From positions 62,001-126,000 of the forward strand of contig CALSTX010000006.1 in NCBI GenBank assembly GCA_943789375.1: DNA of 64,000 bases, in the 5' to 3' direction. Under the pieces are notes generated by a model. The model made no database searches. It had not been told where the DNA came from and saw nothing but the letters and a program-made list of their open reading frames with translations. This stretch comes from an uncultured Opitutales bacterium. Lineage in GTDB: Bacteria > Verrucomicrobiota > Verrucomicrobiia > Opitutales > Seribacteraceae. Both the position numbers and the translations under genes were made by a program. How positions within the stretch are numbered: the first letter of the stretch is position 1; every line of letters starts with the position of its first letter. Positions 16,770 to 25,252 of the stretch are shown here, one piece after another.

Positions 16770-18078
16770 TTTCTTTTATCACTTTACCACCGTCCACGAT
16801 TTCCATCGGACGACCTCCGGGAGCCATAAGCTCTTTGTCGGCAACAATTCCGATACGATCATAAATGGTAGATGCGAGATCTTCGACCGAAAGAGGGTTG
16901 TCTTCTGGCGCTGTGGCAAAGGCGTCGGACGAACCGTAAATATTGCCTCGTGTTATACCGCCGCCAGCGAGAGCAACGCTAAAAACTCGGGGGTAGTGAT
17001 CCCGCCCATTGTCTTTGTTGATTTTTGGAGTTCTGCCAAATTCTGAAGAGAGTATGACGAGTGTACTATCAAGCATGCCACGTTCATCAAGGTCGCTGAT
17101 AAGGGTGGCAAATGCTTTGTCTAGTTGAGGTGCTTGTTTGCTGAAGCCAGTTTCAATATTCTGGTGGTGGTCCCAACCGCCATAAGTGAGAGAAACAAAG
17201 CGAACCCCAGATTCTACAAGTCTTCGGGCAAGTAGCATGCGTAAGCCAGCCTCATTCTTACCATACCTTTCTTTAACCTTTTGGTTTTCCTTAGACAAAT
17301 CAAAGGCTTCTTTGGCTTCTTTTGAATTGATCAGGGAGTAGGCGTCTTTGTAAAATTTGTCCATTGCATCAAGCCCATCTGAGTTTTCTTTAGACCTGAA
17401 ATGAGAATCAACCATTTTTAAAAGATTTTTTCTGTCTGCAAATCGATGGTCAGAAATATCTTTTGGTAGGGAGAGGTCCCGGACCTCAAACTCTTTCTTT
17501 GCCGGATCTGATCCGACACTAAAAGGTCCAAAGGAAGAGCTCAGGTATCCACTACCCGCAAATTCATTAGGAACTCTAGGAATACAAACATAAGGGGGTA
17601 AGTTTTTACGACTTCCCAGTTCGTGGGAAACAACGGACCCAAAACTTGGGAACTTTATAGCAGGGCTCGGTTTGTACCCAGTGAACATATTGTGAGTTCC
17701 TCTTTCATGAGCAGCTTCACCATGGGTCATCGATCTGCATATCGTCAGTTTATCTGCAATTTTTGCAGATTCCTGAAAGTTTTCACTAAAGTGAATGCCT
17801 GGGATTTTAGTTTTTACGCTACCAAAGGGTCCACGATATTCGAGGGGAGCATATGGCTTCGGGTCCCAGGATTCTTGGTGGGCCATGCCACCAGGTAAAT
17901 AAATGTGGATGACATTCTTGGCCGGGCCTTCCACGGACTTATAAAATTTCTGAGCACCTTGGGCTTTCATTTGTAAAAAGTCACCGAGAGAGAGGCCAAG
18001 CCCACCTAGTAGGCCTATATGCATAAAACTACGCCTAGAAAAATCGAATGGTAAGTATGAACTGCGTGAAAACTTCAT
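16759..18078 (-). CDS. DUF1501 family secreted protein (sulfatase-like fold)
   Basis: A 439-residue protein from the ATG at 18078; a TTG two codons earlier is possible. The N-terminus carries a twin-arginine-type signal (FSRRSFMHIGLLGGLGLSLG). The rest matches DUF1501, which resembles the alkaline phosphatase/sulfatase fold: IYLPGGMAHQESWDPK, THGEAAHERGTHNMFTGY, YGGWDHHQNI, SSEFGRTPKI and GRDHYP. It heads the leftward run followed by the PPC and two PSCyt1 proteins. Partner DUF1501 and DUF1553 genes are a hallmark of Planctomycetes and Verrucomicrobia; the substrate is unknown. Confidence 0.92.
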   Translation of the reverse strand: MKFSRSSYLPFDFSRRSFMHIGLLGGLGLSLGDFLQMKAQGAQKFYKSVEGPAKNVIHIYLPGGMAHQESWDPKPYAPLEYRGPFGSVKTKIPGIHFSENFQESAKIADKLTICRSMTHGEAAHERGTHNMFTGYKPSPAIKFPSFGSVVSHELGSRKNLPPYVCIPRVPNEFAGSGYLSSSFGPFSVGSDPAKKEFEVRDLSLPKDISDHRFADRKNLLKMVDSHFRSKENSDGLDAMDKFYKDAYSLINSKEAKEAFDLSKENQKVKERYGKNEAGLRMLLARRLVESGVRFVSLTYGGWDHHQNIETGFSKQAPQLDKAFATLISDLDERGMLDSTLVILSSEFGRTPKINKDNGRDHYPRVFSVALAGGGITRGNIYGSSDAFATAPEDNPLSVEDLASTIYDRIGIVADKELMAPGGRPMEIVDGGKVIKEICT

Positions 18079-18255
18079 AGGCAAAACTTTAAGAATATTA
18101 CTTTGTGTAGTAACAAATGTAACGACAAGTGAATTTTATCCCTTTTCCCCAATTTTTTTAAGGCAGTCTTATGACCGAGAATAATGTTTCTATGCACGAC
18201 GTCTGAACGAAAAGATAAAGACGAGTCTAATTTTTTTTTGTTTCTAAAAATTTTA

Positions 18256-18282
18256 CTAGCTTGGGGTAAGCTACCCTTTTTT
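18256..18282 (+). terminator. Weak terminator-like hairpin with T-run
   Basis: GGGTA-AGC-TACCC (18264-18276) is followed by six T (18277-18282). An overlapping, mutually exclusive hairpin TAGCTT/AAGCTA (18257-18262 with 18268-18273) shares the same bases. No rightward gene precedes it, so a real terminator role is doubtful; it may belong to a lost gene. Confidence 0.3.
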
Positions 18283-18470
18283 GGCTTGCAGAGGCATAAT
18301 TGCCGTAAAGTAAATAAATATAGCCGTGATGTGTAAGCGTACTTTTCAACAAAGTGTAGCTCTATGTAATCAATTCGGTTACAAAAGAAATACCAAGCCA
18401 AAGACATTACTTTGGAAATAAGGCAGAGCGGTATCATAATTCATACAAATTTCCCGAATCGTAACTCTAA

Positions 18471-18739
18471 GTAAAGGACCAGGTTGATCTTTTAATTTCG
18501 GTCCCACGGTTGCAAGAAATAGAAGAAAACTACTCTACAGAGTGTGTTAATGAACTACCCGATACCAAGAAGTACAGGTATGATATCGCTCTTTTATTCT
18601 TCGGCATTGATGAACTGCCAACAGAGGATTTTAGAAGCGTTGCCAATCTTTGATTTTATCGGGGAAAGATTATTTGCACCATCGTGCTGTGTTCTATCTG
18701 GAAAACTACTTAAGGGCGTGTAGCAGGCAAGGTGCTTAA
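18471..18739 (+). pseudogene. Decayed coding fragment of unknown family
   Basis: Two frames translate into continuous protein-like sequence. Frame one (18471-18653) gives ...RLQEIEENYSTECVNELPD, then YRYDIALLFFGIDELPTEDF and a TGA. Another frame (18653-18739) continues as LSGKDYLHHRAVFYLENYL and ends at TAA. They join by a frameshift at about 18651. There is no start codon or ribosome binding site, and a stop (18468) lies just upstream. I cannot name the family. The rest of 18085-18790 shows no gene, only the hairpin at 18256-18282. Confidence 0.5.
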
Positions 18740-18790
18740 TGAAATCTGTTGCTGTGCGGAGAGATGAAAAGTGTAAGATATGTGAAAAGT

Positions 18791-20113
18791 TTACAGCAAA
18801 GGGAGTTGTTCAGATTCAGGAGGTTTCTCCTCGTCAGGATCGTATTCAATATTAGTAGCAAAAGAAGCCGGTAGAGTTTTTTTGGTTCGGATGCCCATAG
18901 TCTTGAGTTTTTCAACTTGGCCGACCAAATTCCCAGGGCCATTGGATAGCTGGCTTATTGCCTTATGATGTGCTTCGCTTGCTTTACCTAATACCTTACC
19001 TACTTCTTCCATATTGGAAAGGAATCCTACAAATTTATCGTAAAGTAAACCCGCCCGCCTGGCAACATCGTGAGCATGCTTGTTTTGCTTCTCCAACTTC
19101 CAAAGATTTGCCACAGTTTTAATCGTAGCCATGAGTGTGGAAGATGTAACCAAAACAATTTTGCGGTCAAAAGAGTATTGATAAAGGTCTGGGTCTTGAG
19201 ACAGGGCAGCACCAAATGCTGGTTCAATCGGAATAAAAAGCAAAACAAAATCAGGGGTATTTATCTGTTCGATAGCGGAGTAATCTTTTTCGGCAAGCTC
19301 ATCCACATGTTTTTTTAAGGATTGGAGGTGTTCTTTTTCAGCCTGCTTTTTGACAGCTGCGTCATCGCTTCCAATCGAGCGCTCGTATGCGGTTAGGGAC
19401 ACTTTTGCATCGACTACAATTGCTCGGTTTTCCGGTAGCCTGATGATGGCATCTGGCCGTTGGCGGTCAAAGGTTTCTTGCATGGAAAACTCCAGGCCTT
19501 TTACCAAGCCAGAGGCTTCCAATGTTCTTTGAAGAATGAACTCTCCCCAATCACCTTGTTTTTTCGAGTCTCCCTTTAATGCAGTGGTTAAGTTTCGAGC
19601 TTCCTCACTAAGCTGAGATTGTGCATTTTGTAAATTACCAAGAAATTCTTTTAGAGACGCATGCTGACTCAGGTCTTTTTCGTGAATGTCTTCGACTTTT
19701 TTACGAAAATTTCGCAGGTCTTTGTCGAGAGGCTCAAGTAAAGACTTTATATTTTGTTTATTGGATTCAGTAAATTTGGCACTCTTCTGATCGAGTATTT
19801 TATTGGCAAGATTTTCGAACTTTTCCTGCATCTGTTCGGTTGCATTCTTTTGGTCATTGAGTTGTTTTTCCAGTTTCTGGTTTAGTTCTTCATTAATGGT
19901 TTCGTACTTGATTCTTTCAAAATCAGATTGTTTCAATTCTGCCCGCAACTCAGTTTCTGTTTTCTTGGATTGAATGAGTTGTTCGCTCAGGGAAGAATTT
20001 TCTGCCTTGAAAGTCTGCAGGGTTGAAGATTCCTTGCGGAACCGAACAAGGAATAAAACAAGAATTCCGATTCCGATTCCAAACCCAGCAAGACCATACA
20101 CCACAAAATCCAT
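18791..20113 (-). CDS. rmuC: DNA recombination protein RmuC
   Basis: A 440-residue protein. An N-terminal transmembrane helix (VVYGLAGFGIGIGILVLFLV) is followed by a long coiled coil (about 28-170) and the conserved RmuC nuclease-like domain (about 180-400; GDWGEFILQRTLEASGL, DRQRPDAIIRLPENRAIVVDAKVSLTAYE split over two stretches, FVLLFIPIEPAF). RmuC limits DNA inversions between short inverted repeats and has a restriction-endonuclease-like core. Length and domain order are normal. It stands alone here, with no close partner on the same strand. Confidence 0.93.
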   Translation of the reverse strand: MDFVVYGLAGFGIGIGILVLFLVRFRKESSTLQTFKAENSSLSEQLIQSKKTETELRAELKQSDFERIKYETINEELNQKLEKQLNDQKNATEQMQEKFENLANKILDQKSAKFTESNKQNIKSLLEPLDKDLRNFRKKVEDIHEKDLSQHASLKEFLGNLQNAQSQLSEEARNLTTALKGDSKKQGDWGEFILQRTLEASGLVKGLEFSMQETFDRQRPDAIIRLPENRAIVVDAKVSLTAYERSIGSDDAAVKKQAEKEHLQSLKKHVDELAEKDYSAIEQINTPDFVLLFIPIEPAFGAALSQDPDLYQYSFDRKIVLVTSSTLMATIKTVANLWKLEKQNKHAHDVARRAGLLYDKFVGFLSNMEEVGKVLGKASEAHHKAISQLSNGPGNLVGQVEKLKTMGIRTKKTLPASFATNIEYDPDEEKPPESEQLPLL

Positions 20114-20203
20114 TTATAACTTAGATGCTCTGTGTCTGGGTTTTGTCAAGAACGAGAAGAGCACAGAGATAAAGGGAAGGATGGGGAGTGAGGTAATCAC
20201 GAG

Positions 20204-20533
20204 CTATATGCTTACCACTCTCGTACCCTTGACGACTTCAAAGCCCTCAAAGTGAGGGTGATTCCTATACAGGTGGCCACGAGAACCGGCACCTTCGTGG
20301 GCTTTTCGAAATGCTTCAGACTTTGTCCAATCATCGAAGTGGCGTTCTGAATCCCAAAGGGTGTGAGACGCGTAGAGTGTGAAATCTTCCAGATTGGGGC
20401 CCTTTAACAGGTTGAATTGTTGGAAGCCTGGGATCTTTTCCAGGTAGGTAGTACGATTTTTCCAGATTGCTTCAAATTCTTGCTCATGTCCCTTTACAAC
20501 TTGGAAACGGTTCATTGCGATGAATGGATTCAT
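20204..20533 (-). CDS. Antibiotic biosynthesis monooxygenase-fold protein (HmoA/IsdG-like)
   Basis: About 109 residues from the ATG at 20533; a start at 20560 is possible. The ferredoxin-like ABM fold is clear: MNRFQVVKGHEQEFEAIWKN, then PGFQQFNLLKG, TLYASHTLWDSERHFDDW and SEAFRKAHEG. HmoA/IsdG-type members cleave heme to release iron, and the conserved Asn (MNRF), Trp (DDW) and His (KAHEG) pattern fits that group. No iron-regulated operator is visible, and neighbours do not help. Confidence 0.85.
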   Translation of the reverse strand: MNPFIAMNRFQVVKGHEQEFEAIWKNRTTYLEKIPGFQQFNLLKGPNLEDFTLYASHTLWDSERHFDDWTKSEAFRKAHEGAGSRGHLYRNHPHFEGFEVVKGTRVVSI

Positions 20534-20756
20534 ATTCTGTACATAAACAGTCAAGCTCATGATGACAACTTTTTCAAAGTTTTGAAGCAGTTTGTATTAC
20601 TTGGCACTTAGAATTGGAAATTGCCCTTAACTTTGCTTGTAGTCGTTGCAACCACTTGAGGATGTTGTTTGGGGTGTTGATTAAATCGCAACTCTTTATC
20701 TCAAGAGAAATGGAATTTCCCATTGCCATGAATGGGCAGATAGTAAAAGAAAAGAA

Positions 20757-21101
20757 ATGGATAAGTGGAAGATTGGTTTTGGACTATACTGCGGTTTGGT
20801 TCTTTATGTTTCAAGTATGAGCCCGGGAGAAATACCCGATGGTGGTATTACCGTATCAGATAAGGCCCTGCACATGGTGGAGTACGGGATTATGGGTATT
20901 TTGGGGTGGGCTGCTTTTGGCCGTGGTGGGGCCGGTTTCCCTTGGGGCTTGTTAGCCTTTTGTGTATGCTTTGGGATCGGTGATGAATGTTTTCAGGATT
21001 GGCTCGATCATGCTCGCACTCCCGATGTGTGGGATTCAGCTGCAGACGCCGCCGGTGCTTTTATCGGATTACTTTTATCGATGGTTTTTTGGAAAAGATA
21101 G
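20757..21101 (+). CDS. VanZ-like family small membrane protein
   Basis: A 114-residue protein with about four membrane segments. VanZ-like features are SDKALHMVEYGIMG (conserved His-Tyr pair), GDECFQDWLDH and RTPDVWDSAADAAGAFIG (Asp-rich loop with Arg-Thr-Pro-Asp). The function of this family is uncertain; VanZ itself gives low-level teicoplanin resistance. The gene precedes the TIM-barrel isomerase at 21162 by 60 bases on the same strand. Confidence 0.85.
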   Translation: MDKWKIGFGLYCGLVLYVSSMSPGEIPDGGITVSDKALHMVEYGIMGILGWAAFGRGGAGFPWGLLAFCVCFGIGDECFQDWLDHARTPDVWDSAADAAGAFIGLLLSMVFWKR

Positions 21102-21161
21102 TTTTTTTAATCGAAACAGCTTTGACCTTGCTTTGTTTGCAGAGGTGTTAAAAAAAAATGA

Positions 21162-22103
21162 ATGGACAGATTAAACATAGAAAAAACATCAGTATGTAGC
21201 CAGACAACCACGCGGCGTGGGTTATTTAAGGGCTTGGGGGTCGGTGTTGCCTTGGGAGCGTTGAATGGTTCTGTAGCATCGGGGGACAGTCCTGAGGAAA
21301 AAAAGAGGGGTATTAGAAATGGACGCCTCAAGCAGTCAGTTGTTTCATGGTGCTTTGCTGATTATTGGAGCGTTGAAGAGACCTGCATACAGACCAAACG
21401 CTTAGGGTGTCAAAGTGTTGAACTTATTAATTCCAAGCATTGGCCGGTTTTAAAGAAGCACGGTCTAACCTGTGCGATTTCTGGCATACCCGTAGAAGGA
21501 AAGCCTTTTATCAAGGGATTCAATAATCCTGATTACCATGGTTGGCTGTCTCAAGCGACCAAGCAAGCCATCGACGAATCTGCCCAATTTGGTTGTCCAA
21601 ATGTAATTGCTTTCACTGGGTACAAGGAAAAATTCTCTTCGGAAGAAGGAGCAAGAAACTGCGTAAAAGGACTCAAAGAAGTGGCTGGTTATGCGGAAAA
21701 AAAGGGGGTGACTATATGCTTGGAAATGCTGAATTCAAGAGACGGAACAGATCCAAATAAAGGTCATCCGGGTTATCAGGGTGACCACATGGATTATTGC
21801 CTCGATATTGTGAGAAAAGTGGGTTCATCAAGGGTGAAACTTCTCTTTGATATTTATCATGTACAGATTATGGATGGAGATATTATTCAACGAGTCCGAG
21901 AGTGTGGAGATTTCATTGGACACATCCATACGGCAGGAAACCCAGGGCGTGGGGAACTTGATGATAAACAGGAAATTAACTATCCTCCAATTATGAAAGC
22001 TCTTTTGGAGATTGGTTATAAGGGGTATATCGGTCAGGAATTTATACCTACTCGCGACCCAGTTAAAGGTCTGGCTGAAGCCGTCGAACTTTGTGACATT
22101 TAA
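21162..22103 (+). CDS. Hydroxypyruvate isomerase-like TIM-barrel protein, exported
   Basis: A 313-residue protein. The N-terminus has a twin-arginine-type signal (TTRRGLFKGLGVGVALGAL). The remainder is an AP-endonuclease-2-fold TIM barrel of the hydroxypyruvate isomerase group: VELINSKHWPVLKKHGL, CPNVIAFTGY, ICLEMLNSRDG (metal-binding Glu), LLFDIYHVQIMDGD (Asp and His), GHIHTAGNPGRGELDD and GYIGQEFIPTRDP (final Glu). Metal ligands Glu/Asp/His/Glu are all in place, so it is likely active. Exported Hyi-like proteins are frequent in Verrucomicrobia and may act on unusual sugars; the substrate is not known. Confidence 0.88.
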   Translation: MDRLNIEKTSVCSQTTTRRGLFKGLGVGVALGALNGSVASGDSPEEKKRGIRNGRLKQSVVSWCFADYWSVEETCIQTKRLGCQSVELINSKHWPVLKKHGLTCAISGIPVEGKPFIKGFNNPDYHGWLSQATKQAIDESAQFGCPNVIAFTGYKEKFSSEEGARNCVKGLKEVAGYAEKKGVTICLEMLNSRDGTDPNKGHPGYQGDHMDYCLDIVRKVGSSRVKLLFDIYHVQIMDGDIIQRVRECGDFIGHIHTAGNPGRGELDDKQEINYPPIMKALLEIGYKGYIGQEFIPTRDPVKGLAEAVELCDI

Positions 22104-22170
22104 TATTCTTTTGCTTTAAAGTTTTTCGGTCTTGATTTAATACCCTGTGGTTAATCATAAGATAACACCA

Positions 22171-23136
22171 ATGCGTTTTATCGATTTGTTTTGCGGGGTG
22201 GGTGGGTTCAGGCAGGCTCTAGTTAGTCTCGGCCATGAGTGCGTATTCTCCTCAGATAACGATAAGGATGCATGCCACTCGTACGAAATAAATTATGATG
22301 AATGTCCCAAGGGTGACATTTCTCAAATTCCGGAGGCTGACATTCCTGCCCATGATATTTTATGTGCCGGCTTCCCCTGCCAACCGTTTAGTATATCGGG
22401 AAACCAAGAAGGTTTTGGTGACGCAAGAGGTACCTTGCTACACGAGATTTTACGGATTGCTCGTTCGCATCAACCTCCAGTTTTGTTCTTGGAAAATGTA
22501 AAAAACTATCGAAGCCATGCAGGCGGTGAAACTTTGAAGAAAACACTGCAACTTCTTAGCAGAGCAAATTATCATGTGCATTATAAAATTCTTAATGCTT
22601 CTAACTTCGGAGTGCCTCAAAAAAGGGAGCGAATTTATTTTGTCTGTTTTCGAAAAGACTTAGATGCTGCTGAATTTTCTTTTCCTGCAGCAACAAATAG
22701 AAAGATTTCTCTGGAAGATGTTTTACTTGCATCGGGTGATTCTAGGCTGGAGAGTTTACTTATTGAGCGGGCAGACTTAACCCTGAAATCTCAATTGCCG
22801 AAAGAGGTTGAAAACCGTCCGCTTAGAATTGGGACGGTGGGTAAAGGAGGTCAAGGTGAGCGGGTTTATAGTGTAAAAGGACATGCGATAACCCTGTCGG
22901 CTTATGGAGGTGGGATCGGGGCAAAGACAGGAATGTATTTAATAGATGGTAGCATTCGCCGATTACATCCCATCGAATGCCGAAGGTTAATGGGCTTCTC
23001 TGAGGATTTTAAACTGCATTATCGGCCCAATGTATGTTACAAGCAATTTGGGAATTCGGTGGTGGTACCGGTTGTTAGGCAAATTTTTAAAGCTGTGCAG
23101 TCTGTGGTGACCAAAAAAGTAGTACTTACAACTTAA
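22171..23136 (+). CDS. DNA (cytosine-5) methyltransferase, solitary
   Basis: A 321-residue protein from the ATG at 22171, where the N-terminus MRFIDLFCGVGGF matches the family; GTG 22147 is possible. Motifs are in standard order: I (FIDLFCGVGG), IV (GFPCQPFS, catalytic Cys), VI (LENVKNY), VIII (QKRERIYFV), IX (RRLHPIECRRLMGF) and X (YKQFGNSVVVPV). A short target-recognition region lies between VIII and IX (about 190-260). No restriction endonuclease or very-short-patch repair gene is adjacent, so it is probably an orphan methylase with an epigenetic or protective role. Recognition sequence unknown. Confidence 0.95.
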   Translation: MRFIDLFCGVGGFRQALVSLGHECVFSSDNDKDACHSYEINYDECPKGDISQIPEADIPAHDILCAGFPCQPFSISGNQEGFGDARGTLLHEILRIARSHQPPVLFLENVKNYRSHAGGETLKKTLQLLSRANYHVHYKILNASNFGVPQKRERIYFVCFRKDLDAAEFSFPAATNRKISLEDVLLASGDSRLESLLIERADLTLKSQLPKEVENRPLRIGTVGKGGQGERVYSVKGHAITLSAYGGGIGAKTGMYLIDGSIRRLHPIECRRLMGFSEDFKLHYRPNVCYKQFGNSVVVPVVRQIFKAVQSVVTKKVVLTT

Positions 23137-23170
23137 TCTTCACATTTTTTAATTAGGCTGAAAATAGACC

Positions 23171-23584
23171 ATGCTTACAAAATCTGCTAAAAATACCGCT
23201 GTATGCCTCATCGGATGTGCCATTGGTGACCTGGGTGCAATTTACTTATTTCAAAGATATTATGATCCATCGGGAATTCCTGAAGAAATGTGGGGTATGG
23301 TCTGGGCGATCGCTATGGTTTCCGGAATTTGTACCAGCATTGTTCTCGAAACCATCATCCTTTGGGGACAAATGGGTCCCAGACGGGCCTTTACCACCGC
23401 TATTGGGATGAGCTTGATTTCAATGATTCTGATGGAACTCGCTATGAATATCGCAGACTTTGCGATGATGGGAGAGCCGATGATTACGCTTAAGGTACTT
23501 CCATTTACCTTAGGTGCTGGTTTTTTGGCTGCTTGGCCTTATAACTTTTGGCGACTTAAAAAATATGGTAAATGCTGTCATTAA
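23171..23584 (+). CDS. DUF4396-like membrane protein
   Basis: A 137-residue protein with four hydrophobic segments (near 8-25, 40-62, 73-95 and 108-124). The signature GCAIGDLGAIYLF near the N-terminus resembles DUF4396, a family of small membrane proteins linked by context to metal or copper handling. A Cys-Cys-His end (KCCH) is present. Thirty-four bases separate it from the methyltransferase, which is probably unrelated. Confidence 0.7.
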   Translation: MLTKSAKNTAVCLIGCAIGDLGAIYLFQRYYDPSGIPEEMWGMVWAIAMVSGICTSIVLETIILWGQMGPRRAFTTAIGMSLISMILMELAMNIADFAMMGEPMITLKVLPFTLGAGFLAAWPYNFWRLKKYGKCCH

Positions 23585-23641
23585 TTGATGATTTCTTTTC
23601 CTTGATCTTTGTAGGAATTACCTACTATGGTTTGACCTGAA

Positions 23642-25243
23642 ATGAAGCTATTGCACCGCGAAGATGTTTTGGAGGCAGGGTATGATCTACCGAATACAGG
23701 TTTGTGTGCAAATATTGGGGTTCCGGAAATGGAAGCTCTCCGTTTTGGCGGTGAGTGGATTCTAGCAGAAGATGAAACTTTAGTTTCCGATGGCCATGAG
23801 CAACGATACCTTTACATGGTGGTGACTGGTGAAGTTGCCATAACCAAAATTAACGACCAAGGGAAGTCGCAACAAATAGCCACCCTTGGGACTGGGGCCG
23901 CTTTCGGTGAAATGGCTTTTCTTAGCGGAGGAGTTGCCTCTGCCAATGTTCAGTCTATTGGGGAAACCATTTTATGGCGTTTTGATCATGAACGCCTGCT
24001 TGGATTTATTGGAGAGCACGGCGTTGCCGGTGGCCAACTTTGTCTTAATGTAGCAAGCATTCTCTCCGGACGTCTTGTTGACGGCAATAAGAAAGTCGTC
24101 GATATGGGGAAGGAATTGCAATCCTCGCTTGTGCAATTACAGCAAGCTTCCTCGGCCGAAGCAGGAAATGACCAAGCTCTTCGCCAAATGCAGGGCAAAG
24201 TTGCCAACATGCAGAATGCTTTTAAGGGAAGCGCTGTAAAAAAATCCTCCAATTTGTTTACGATCGCCGCCACGGTTGTGGCTGTTATCAGTACATTGGG
24301 CATGGTCGGACTTTTAGTGTCCATGGATGATTCTTCTGCTCGGGAAGCAGTAACTTTAGCCAAAAAGGTAGAAAAGCTGGAGGCAAATGAAGAATTTTAC
24401 CTTGGCCTTAAAAAGAAACTAGAAGATGAAAATCAACTACTGGTTGATAGCAGTAAGACATTAGAGGGTGAGAAAGAAAAGCTTGCCTCAAGTATTTCTA
24501 GATCCATGGGCGACATTCAGGGACTGAAGGATCAATTACGCACCAAGGAACGAGAACTATCCCAGGCCAAGGATGACATTGTTCGAGCCCAACGGATCAT
24601 GCCCGAAGCGACCACGGAGAAAACAGAACAGGTTGAACCCGTGGTCACCCAATCCTTGATTGATCAAGCAATGGCATGGTCGAAGACCCATACTACCTTA
24701 GTTTTTCCTCTTGCCTTAAAGATAAAAGAAAAAGACATCACATTGCAGGATGCTGCCCAAATGGTGAAGATCCCAGTGAAAATCGGAAGGTCTGTGCGTG
24801 CAAAAGGGTATCATCCCCAGTCATCTGACTTTTTAGTCGTAGCGCAAGAGAACAGTGACAAATTTTTGGCAACGATCCGCGTGTCGAATTCGAATTTCAT
24901 TGACCTTGTTGTGCCTAAGTATCAAGAGCATGCAAATGTAGATCGTGGTCCTGTGAATCCCTTACTCGTAGCTCCAAAGAAAAGAGTGGTTCGGACATCC
25001 CCTGTGGTTTCTCCAATCTCTAGTTCTGTTTCTTCAAGCAAGCCAGTATCTCAATTATCCCCAGCCCCTGCAGTTGTAAAAGGAAAAGCCAGTAATCCCC
25101 AGCAACCCGAAAATATGTTGGAGATGAGTTCTAGTTCTACGCCCAAGAAGGTGAACACCAGCGATCATGGTGATAACTGTGTCTGTAAGGACTGTAGAGT
25201 TAAGAAAATTGGTAAAGGAGGAAGTTTATTTCCTGACCTTTAG
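23642..25243 (+). CDS. Cyclic-nucleotide-binding domain membrane protein with coiled coil
   Basis: A 533-residue protein. Residues of about 30-140 form a cNMP-binding (CAP-like) domain with the phosphate-cassette region GAAFGEMAFLSGG. A linker helix (155-200) leads to one transmembrane segment (SNLFTIAATVVAVISTLGM, about 202-225), then a coiled coil (235-310), a globular region (about 340-430), a low-complexity Ser/Pro stretch and a tail with CVCKDC, a possible metal site. The cNMP domain should lie in the cytoplasm and the rest outside. No effector domain is seen. It ends 9 bases from the stop of the convergent Ser/Thr kinase at 25253. Confidence 0.88.
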   Translation: MKLLHREDVLEAGYDLPNTGLCANIGVPEMEALRFGGEWILAEDETLVSDGHEQRYLYMVVTGEVAITKINDQGKSQQIATLGTGAAFGEMAFLSGGVASANVQSIGETILWRFDHERLLGFIGEHGVAGGQLCLNVASILSGRLVDGNKKVVDMGKELQSSLVQLQQASSAEAGNDQALRQMQGKVANMQNAFKGSAVKKSSNLFTIAATVVAVISTLGMVGLLVSMDDSSAREAVTLAKKVEKLEANEEFYLGLKKKLEDENQLLVDSSKTLEGEKEKLASSISRSMGDIQGLKDQLRTKERELSQAKDDIVRAQRIMPEATTEKTEQVEPVVTQSLIDQAMAWSKTHTTLVFPLALKIKEKDITLQDAAQMVKIPVKIGRSVRAKGYHPQSSDFLVVAQENSDKFLATIRVSNSNFIDLVVPKYQEHANVDRGPVNPLLVAPKKRVVRTSPVVSPISSSVSSSKPVSQLSPAPAVVKGKASNPQQPENMLEMSSSSTPKKVNTSDHGDNCVCKDCRVKKIGKGGSLFPDL

Positions 25244-25252
25244 GAATTTCCA

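Noticed and set aside
18075..18437. A 120-residue leftward frame upstream of the DUF1501 gene
   Set aside because: It has no family resemblance, is rich in Leu/Lys/Phe/Cys, runs into the DUF1501 start and lacks a ribosome binding site.
20614..20820. A 68-residue rightward frame before the VanZ-like gene
   Set aside because: It overlaps the VanZ-like start in another frame, has no ribosome binding site and no recognisable fold.
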